A stretch of DNA of 11,689 nucleotides from contig JBPCPI010000103.1 of NCBI GenBank assembly GCA_050999295.1, positions 1 through 11,689 on the forward strand, given 5' to 3'. The translations under genes and the position numbers were made by a program. Below are positions 6,492 to 11,689 of the stretch, one piece after another. Position 1 is the first letter of the stretch, and the number at the start of each line of letters is the position of its first letter. The notes under the pieces are model-generated. The model saw nothing but the letters and a program-made list of their open reading frames with translations. It ran no database searches and had not been told where the DNA came from. The DNA is from JACCQS01 sp050999295. Its GTDB lineage: Bacteria; Actinomycetota; Actinomycetes; Mycobacteriales; Geodermatophilaceae.

Positions 6492-6899
6492 TCAGTGCCC
6501 GCTGGGTCCCAATCCGCCGTCGCTGGTCATCGAACCTTCGGGACGCGACTCCTTCAACTCGATGAAAATCGAGTGCGAGTCGGTGTCCCCGATGTTCTCG
6601 CCGGCGTGTTCCTGAGCGCCGACCCAGCGCACCTGGCCGGCAGACAGGTCGACCTCCACCTGCCTTCCGTTCGCCGCGATGCGCCGGCGGAAGGAACTCA
6701 GTGTGTACATGACACTGTCCGGGTGCCCGTGCCAATGGGTGCGCGCGCCGGGCTGATCCTTGTACTCGAGCACCCGGACCCGATCGTTTTCAAAGATCAC
6801 CGTGTAGTGCGCAGGGTCGGTTCTCGCGGGATCTCCATCCCTCATCAGGCCCGAATCGTCGTTGCGGCCGGCCATGAGCGTGTCGTCAGGTATGTTCAT
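6492..6899 (-). CDS. Cupin-domain protein
   Basis: Small beta-barrel protein of 135 residues from ATG 6899. The first cupin motif is seen at 52-66 (ARTHWHGHPDSVMYTL) with His55, His57 and His59 as metal-ligand candidates. The second is at about 89-114 (QVRWVGAQEHAGENIGDTDSHSIFIEL), with His98. The HENDRVRV-like segment (VIFENDRVRVLEYKDQPG) is common in small cytoplasmic cupins. No signal peptide is seen. The substrate is unknown. The longer form from 6935 adds residues unlike the family, and TACACT sits exactly one leaderless spacing before ATG 6899, so the short start is preferred. It is divergent from the tetR-family gene, which probably controls it. The C-terminal 15 or so residues are Gly/Ser-rich and look disordered. 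Confidence 0.85.
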   Translation of the reverse strand: MNIPDDTLMAGRNDDSGLMRDGDPARTDPAHYTVIFENDRVRVLEYKDQPGARTHWHGHPDSVMYTLSSFRRRIAANGRQVEVDLSAGQVRWVGAQEHAGENIGDTDSHSIFIELKESRPEGSMTSDGGLGPSGH

Positions 6900-6935
6900 G
6901 GGACGAGTGTACCATGATGGGCATGTCCGTACCAT
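6896..6935. promoter_or_regulatory. Back-to-back promoters and operator candidates between cupin and tetR genes
   Basis: TACACT (6911-6906, leftward) puts +1 exactly on the cupin ATG (6899). TACCAT (6910-6915, rightward) puts +1 at 6922, one base before the tetR ATG at 6923. The two boxes share the TA at 6910-6911. An inverted repeat TCATGG (6896-6901) / CCATGA (6912-6917) with a 10-base centre covers both, and GTACCAT is repeated directly at 6909 and 6929, 20 bases apart. A bound TetR-type dimer here could silence both genes. This is inferred from sequence. Confidence 0.5.
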
Positions 6936-7528
6936 ATGAATCGAGCGGTCGCCGCAACCAGAAGGCCCGTACCCGAGAAGTCCTCGTCGCGGCCACCCGC
7001 GATTTGCTCGCGCGCGGCGGCGCGCCGACAGTCGAGGAAGCCGCCGCCGCAGCGGGCATCTCCAGGACCACGGCTTATCGGTATTTTCCCAACCAGCGTG
7101 CCCTGCTGCTCGGCGCGCATCCGGAGACGCTGCAGCGGTCCCTCCTGCCCGAGGACGCGCCGACCGACCCAGAGAGCCGACTGGATCTGGTCATGGAGAG
7201 GTTCACCCAGAGGACAATCGACTGGGAACCAGAGCTGCGGACCTCGTTACGGTTGTCGCTGGAACCAGGTGCCGAGCAGCCGATGCTGCGCGGCGGACGA
7301 GCCATCGGGTGGATTGCCGACGCCCTAGCGCCGCTGCGGGAGACGCGCCCCGACCTCGACGTGCACCGCCTGGCAGTAGCGATCCGGTCTGCCACCGGTA
7401 TCGAAGCGCTCATCTGGCTGACCGACATCGCCGGTCTGTCGCGCGTCGAGGCACGCCGACTCATGTGCTGGTCCGCGCGTGCCCTGCTGCGAGCAGCAAA
7501 GGAGGCAGGCAACGACCCACCCGCCTGA
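6923..7528 (+). CDS. TetR-family transcriptional regulator
   Basis: Repressor-type protein of 201 residues from ATG 6923. The N-terminal helix-turn-helix is clear: helix 1 at about 14-32 (KARTREVLVAATRDLLARGG), helix 2 TVEEAAAAAG (36-45) and recognition helix ISRTTAYRYFPNQRALL (46-62). The rest is an alpha-helical ligand/dimer domain without family-wide motifs, so the effector cannot be predicted. In-frame ATGs also occur at 6914 and 6917, but these fall within the proposed -10 box. The gene is divergent from the cupin gene with 23 bases between starts, the arrangement usual for a local regulator. Its stop lies one base from the stop of the convergent isomerase-family gene. Confidence 0.9.
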   Translation: MSVPYESSGRRNQKARTREVLVAATRDLLARGGAPTVEEAAAAAGISRTTAYRYFPNQRALLLGAHPETLQRSLLPEDAPTDPESRLDLVMERFTQRTIDWEPELRTSLRLSLEPGAEQPMLRGGRAIGWIADALAPLRETRPDLDVHRLAVAIRSATGIEALIWLTDIAGLSRVEARRLMCWSARALLRAAKEAGNDPPA

Positions 7529-7529
7529 C

Positions 7530-8255
7530 TCACCAGCGGATGTGCGCCTTGTCGCGCCAAAGGTCCAGCACGGACGAATCACCGCTGACCCACACCGCGT
7601 CGCGGGGGACCCGATTCCACAGAAACAGGTACATCTGCGACGCCGGGGCCGAGACTGTCACCTCGGCCGAAGCCGATCCGTCGTGGCTGATCCGCCGACC
7701 CTCCGGCCCGATCGTCACCTGCCACGCACGGTCCACATCGGCAAGTCGAACCTTCAGCGTGCGCGGCCGGTCGGAGCGCAACCCTCCGCCGCGGCGGCCC
7801 AGGAACCCGTCTATCAGCTCGGCGACCCCGTCAGCGGCGAATTCGGCGGCATAGCTCGGGACGCGCCCGCGGGCGATGTCCGCATCTGCCCGGTGGATCG
7901 CCGTTTCGTGTGCCTGACGACGTGCCCAGAACTCCAGCGGTGACGGCGCCGGCAGGAACGTCCAGGCCGCGACGTCTCGTGGAGCCAGGCGGAGAGTCTC
8001 GACGAGTATCTGGTGCCCTTCTGCGTACCAGTCGAGCAGTCCCTCCTCGGGAGCGGTGGCTTGCGCCCCCTCACCGGTCGTACGCGGTTCCTGGACATGA
8101 CTGGCGGCCCATCGGTGGACCATCCCGATGTGGGCGACCAACTTGGCCACCGTCCAGCTGGGGCAGGTAGGCACGGTCACGGCGAGGCCGGCTTGCGCCG
8201 CAGCCGAGCCGAGCGCGTGCCCTTGGCGTTCTAGTTCGTCGATGAAGTCACGCAG
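7530..8255 (-). CDS. Maleylpyruvate isomerase family, mycothiol-dependent protein (unusual start)
   Basis: DinB-like four-helix protein of the mycothiol-dependent maleylpyruvate isomerase family; the substrate of this paralogue is unknown. From the start used here it is 241 residues. The signature VPTCPSWTVAKLVAHIG (28-44) supplies His42, and AHETAIHRADAD supplies Glu117 and His121, the expected metal triad. A C-terminal domain follows. The first standard start codon is GTG 8180, but the codons before it read LRDFIDELERQGHAL and AAAQAGLA, a family-like first helix. I therefore extend the gene to CTG 8255. No ATG, GTG or TTG lies in frame between 8180 and the ccsB TAG at 8273-8271, which is in the same frame. 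A tool limited to standard starts would report 7530-8180. Confidence 0.82.
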   Translation of the reverse strand: MRDFIDELERQGHALGSAAAQAGLAVTVPTCPSWTVAKLVAHIGMVHRWAASHVQEPRTTGEGAQATAPEEGLLDWYAEGHQILVETLRLAPRDVAAWTFLPAPSPLEFWARRQAHETAIHRADADIARGRVPSYAAEFAADGVAELIDGFLGRRGGGLRSDRPRTLKVRLADVDRAWQVTIGPEGRRISHDGSASAEVTVSAPASQMYLFLWNRVPRDAVWVSGDSSVLDLWRDKAHIRW

Positions 8256-8270
8256 TTCCGTGGGGCCTGA

Positions 8271-9340
8271 CTAATTGATTCCCGCGTAGGAGTGCAGGCC
8301 GGTGGTGACCAGGTTGACGTAGAGCAGGTTGAACAGCATGACCACGAGCCCACCCACATTGATCCAAGCCGCAGCGCGACCCTTCCAACCAGCGGTTACC
8401 CGGGCGTGCAGATAGGCCGCATAGACGATCCAGGCGATGAAGGCCCAGGTCTCCTTGGGATCCCAGCCCCAGAATCTGCCCCATGCGCTTTCGGCCCAGA
8501 CCGCACCCGCGATCACCGCAAAGGTGAAGATCGGGAAGCCGAAGACCACCATCCGGTGCGCGGCGCGGTCCAGGGTCTGCGAGGTCGGTAGCCGGTGCCC
8601 GATCCGCCCGATGATCCCGCCCGCGGCCTGACCGGCCTCCTCGAATCGGGACCGGACCAGGAACAGCGCTGACAGGATCCCGCTGGTCAGGAAAGCACCG
8701 AACCCGATGGTGACCGTGGTCACGTGTACGACCAGCCAGCGCGACCGTAGGGCGGCCACCAGGGGGCCGGACTCGGCGTAGAGGAACAGCCCGACCAGCA
8801 CCAGGCTCACGGTGATCGGCAGCGTCACGAACAGCCCGATCGCACGTAGCCGAGGCGTCCGGAAGGCCAGATACAGGAAGCCGCCCACACCCACGAAGGC
8901 GACTGCAGTGGCGAGTTCGAACATGTTGCCCAGTGGCACCCGCTCCGCGGCCAACCCGCGCAGCAGCAGCACACCGCCGTGCAGCACCGCTCCGACCACG
9001 GTGATCCCCATCGCCGCCTGGCCGGCCCGCGCGGAGAAGGTCGATCGAGTGGTCACGTCCAGAACCTGGATCTGATCGGTCGGCTCCGCGCTCGCTCCGC
9101 TCGACTGCTCCGTCTCGTGCGCTCCGCGCACCGGTCGGTCCGCTCCTCCCTCGCTGGCGCTCGGTCGATGCTCCCGCCCTCTCGGCTCGGCTCGCTGGCG
9201 CTCGCTGCGCTGCTCGCTCGCTGTCGCCTCCCGGGCGAACGCCAGGGTGGCGGCGAACGCGATCGTCGCCAGGCTGAAGGCCAGGATCGTGAGCGTGAAC
9301 AGCGTGTCGGCGAGTCCGGCCAGGCTCGCGGCGTCTGACA

Positions 9341-9341
<1 letters not shown>
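8271..9341 (-). CDS. ccsB: CcsB (ResC/CcsA-type), cytochrome c synthase haem-handling subunit
   Basis: Polytopic membrane protein of 356 residues that acts with ResB to carry haem outward and ligate it to apocytochrome c. The tryptophan-rich haem-handling motif WGRFWGWDPKE is at 287-297. Candidate haem-ligand histidines are His121 (VLHGG), His206 (VVHVTT), His312 (YLHAR) and His350. About eight hydrophobic spans are seen. Between the first span (about 12-36) and the conserved core (from about 95) lies a charged, low-complexity linker (about 37-88) rich in Glu, Arg and Ser. Part of it is encoded by a dispersed repeat (9111-9190). The ATG at 9341 overlaps the resB TGA by one base (TGATG), so translation is coupled. 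Confidence 0.93.
9111..9190. repeat. Dispersed repeat copy B, inside ccsB
   Basis: This 80-base stretch pairs with 10951-11030. The first 38 bases align without gaps and differ at five positions. The middle part is divergent with about one base of length difference, and the last 22 or so bases (CGATGCTCCC, then CCCTCTCGGCTC) align again. It is embedded in a longer CTCGCT/CGCTCC-rich tract (about 9085-9235). In ccsB it encodes roughly residues 51-77 and keeps the frame open. Confidence 0.75.
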
Positions 9342-10942
<1,601 letters not shown>

Positions 10943-10950
10943 TGTCTCCC

Positions 10951-11030
10951 CGTCTCGCTCGCTTCGCTCACCGTTCGGTCCGCTCCTCGGGCCGTGGACG
11001 GCCCTACGATGCTCCCTCCCTCTCGGCTCA
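10951..11030. repeat. Dispersed repeat copy A, between ccdA and resB
   Basis: Counterpart of 9111-9190. It fills most of the 85-base gap between the ccdA stop and the resB start, and its edge reaches the ccdA stop codon. It contains a perfect 7-bp-stem hairpin (10989-11004) that copy B lacks. Confidence 0.75.
10989..11004. other. Hairpin in the ccdA-resB gap
   Basis: GGGCCGT (10989-10995) and ACGGCCC (10998-11004) are perfect complements around two bases. In the leftward transcript it forms about 24 bases after the ccdA stop. No U-tract follows, so it is more likely an RNA stability or processing element, or simply part of the repeat, than a terminator. Confidence 0.5.
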
Positions 11031-11689
11031 CAGCACCGAGCCGTCCAGTCCGGTGCTGGCCAGCCACGCGCGCAGCCAGTTCATCGCCAGATCCCACGCC
11101 CCAGTGACCAACAAGACCCCGATCACGATCAAGACGGCTCCGCCGACCTTCATCACCGTTCCCGCGTGGCGACGCGCGAAGTCACTCACCCGCAGCGCTC
11201 GTCCGGTGCCCAACGCGGTGAGGACGAACGGAATGCCCAACCCCAGGCAGTAGGTGAAGCCGAGCAGCGCACCTCGGCCGGCCGAGGCCTCGGTGAAGGC
11301 AAGGGTGTTGATCGCACCCAGCGTCGGTCCCAGGCACGGCGTCCACCCGAGACCGAAGACCACGCCCAGCAACGGCGCCCCGGCCAGCCCGGCGCGCGGC
11401 AGCCGGGTGATCCGCCGTTCCCGGGAGAGCATCGGAATCAGCCCGAGGAAGGCCAGGCCAAGCAAAATCGTGACCGCCCCCAACACGATCGAGATCACCT
11501 GTTGCTGCTCGAGCAGGAGTCGGCCCAGGCCACCGAAGGCAGCCCCGAAACTGGTGAACACGACCGTGAAGCCGAGGACGAACAGCAGCGCGCCGGCGAC
11601 CATCCGCCCACGCGGCGGGGCCGACCGTTCGCCAATCGGCGCCGCTACCGGAGCTCGGTCGTGGCGATCCTCGGCCGCTCCGTCGTTGG
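11028..11689 (-). CDS. ccdA: CcdA-type thiol:disulfide electron carrier (N-terminus outside window)
   Basis: Polytopic membrane protein (DsbD/CcdA family) that moves electrons from cytosolic thioredoxin to the outer side, keeping apocytochrome c cysteines reduced. The C-terminal 219 or so residues are present and the frame runs out of the right edge without a stop. GALLFVLGFTVVFTSFGAAFG begins a span, and the second redox cysteine is in GWTPCLGPTLG (codon 11336-11334). The N-terminal spans with the first redox cysteine should lie beyond 11689. An internal ATG at 11603 would give 191 residues, but upstream codons stay open and the family needs the missing spans. It is upstream of resB and ccsB on the same strand, probably one operon. 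Confidence 0.92.
   Translation of the reverse strand, partial: NDGAAEDRHDRAPVAAPIGERSAPPRGRMVAGALLFVLGFTVVFTSFGAAFGGLGRLLLEQQQVISIVLGAVTILLGLAFLGLIPMLSRERRITRLPRAGLAGAPLLGVVFGLGWTPCLGPTLGAINTLAFTEASAGRGALLGFTYCLGLGIPFVLTALGTGRALRVSDFARRHAGTVMKVGGAVLIVIGVLLVTGAWDLAMNWLRAWLASTGLDGSVL

Noticed and set aside
5881..6615. Rightward open frame of 244 residues across vapC, vapB and the cupin 3' end
   Set aside because: It is antisense to three recognised genes and contains a serine run and no domain; most likely chance.
9085..9235. Low-complexity tract in ccsB, considered as a frameshift or a broken gene
   Set aside because: The frame stays open throughout and all downstream CcsB motifs are present, so it is a linker insertion rather than damage.

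Overview
This 11.7 kb window is GC-rich DNA with actinobacterial gene content. It holds a menaquinone pathway, a type II cytochrome c maturation system and a protein of the mycothiol-dependent maleylpyruvate isomerase family; mycothiol is made only by Actinomycetota. The gene set would suit a Propionibacteriales-like genome, but the genus cannot be fixed from the sequence alone. The DNA is packed tightly. Fifteen coding regions cover nearly everything, no gap exceeds about 105 bases, and I see no tRNA, rRNA, CRISPR array, transposase or intrinsic terminator with a U-tract.

Left part (1-4941), quinone synthesis: menD (cut by the left edge) and menC run leftward as a coupled pair. menE and menA run rightward as a coupled pair. 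The two operons diverge from a 20-base gap holding one symmetrical -10-like element (TAGATTA), placed so that both mRNAs could begin at or within 2 bases of their start codons. Together these genes cover SEPHCHC formation (MenD), dehydration to o-succinylbenzoate (MenC), CoA activation (MenE) and prenylation of dihydroxynaphthoate (MenA). menF, menH, menB and the final methyltransferase are not in the window. A small DUF4229-type membrane protein and an Lrp/AsnC regulator lie convergent to menA, and the DUF4229 gene overlaps the menA 3' end by 42 bases.

Middle part (about 5440-8255), mixed accessory genes: a tiny one-helix membrane protein, a vapBC toxin-antitoxin pair, a cupin protein back to back with a TetR-family regulator, and a mycothiol-dependent isomerase-family protein. 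vapB and the cupin gene each have a TANNNT box exactly one leaderless spacing upstream of an ATG with no Shine-Dalgarno sequence. The cupin and tetR -10 boxes overlap back to back on a shared TA.

Right part (8271-11689), cytochrome c biogenesis: ccdA (5' end outside the window), resB and ccsB run leftward as one apparent operon. CcdA passes reducing power across the membrane, and ResB/CcsB deliver and attach haem to apocytochrome c, so this region and the men genes both serve the respiratory chain. A roughly 80-base dispersed repeat occurs twice here, once between ccdA and resB and once inside ccsB, where it encodes a charged linker. The isomerase-family gene follows ccsB in the same frame after its TAG stop and has no ATG, GTG or TTG start that would keep its conserved N-terminal helix.
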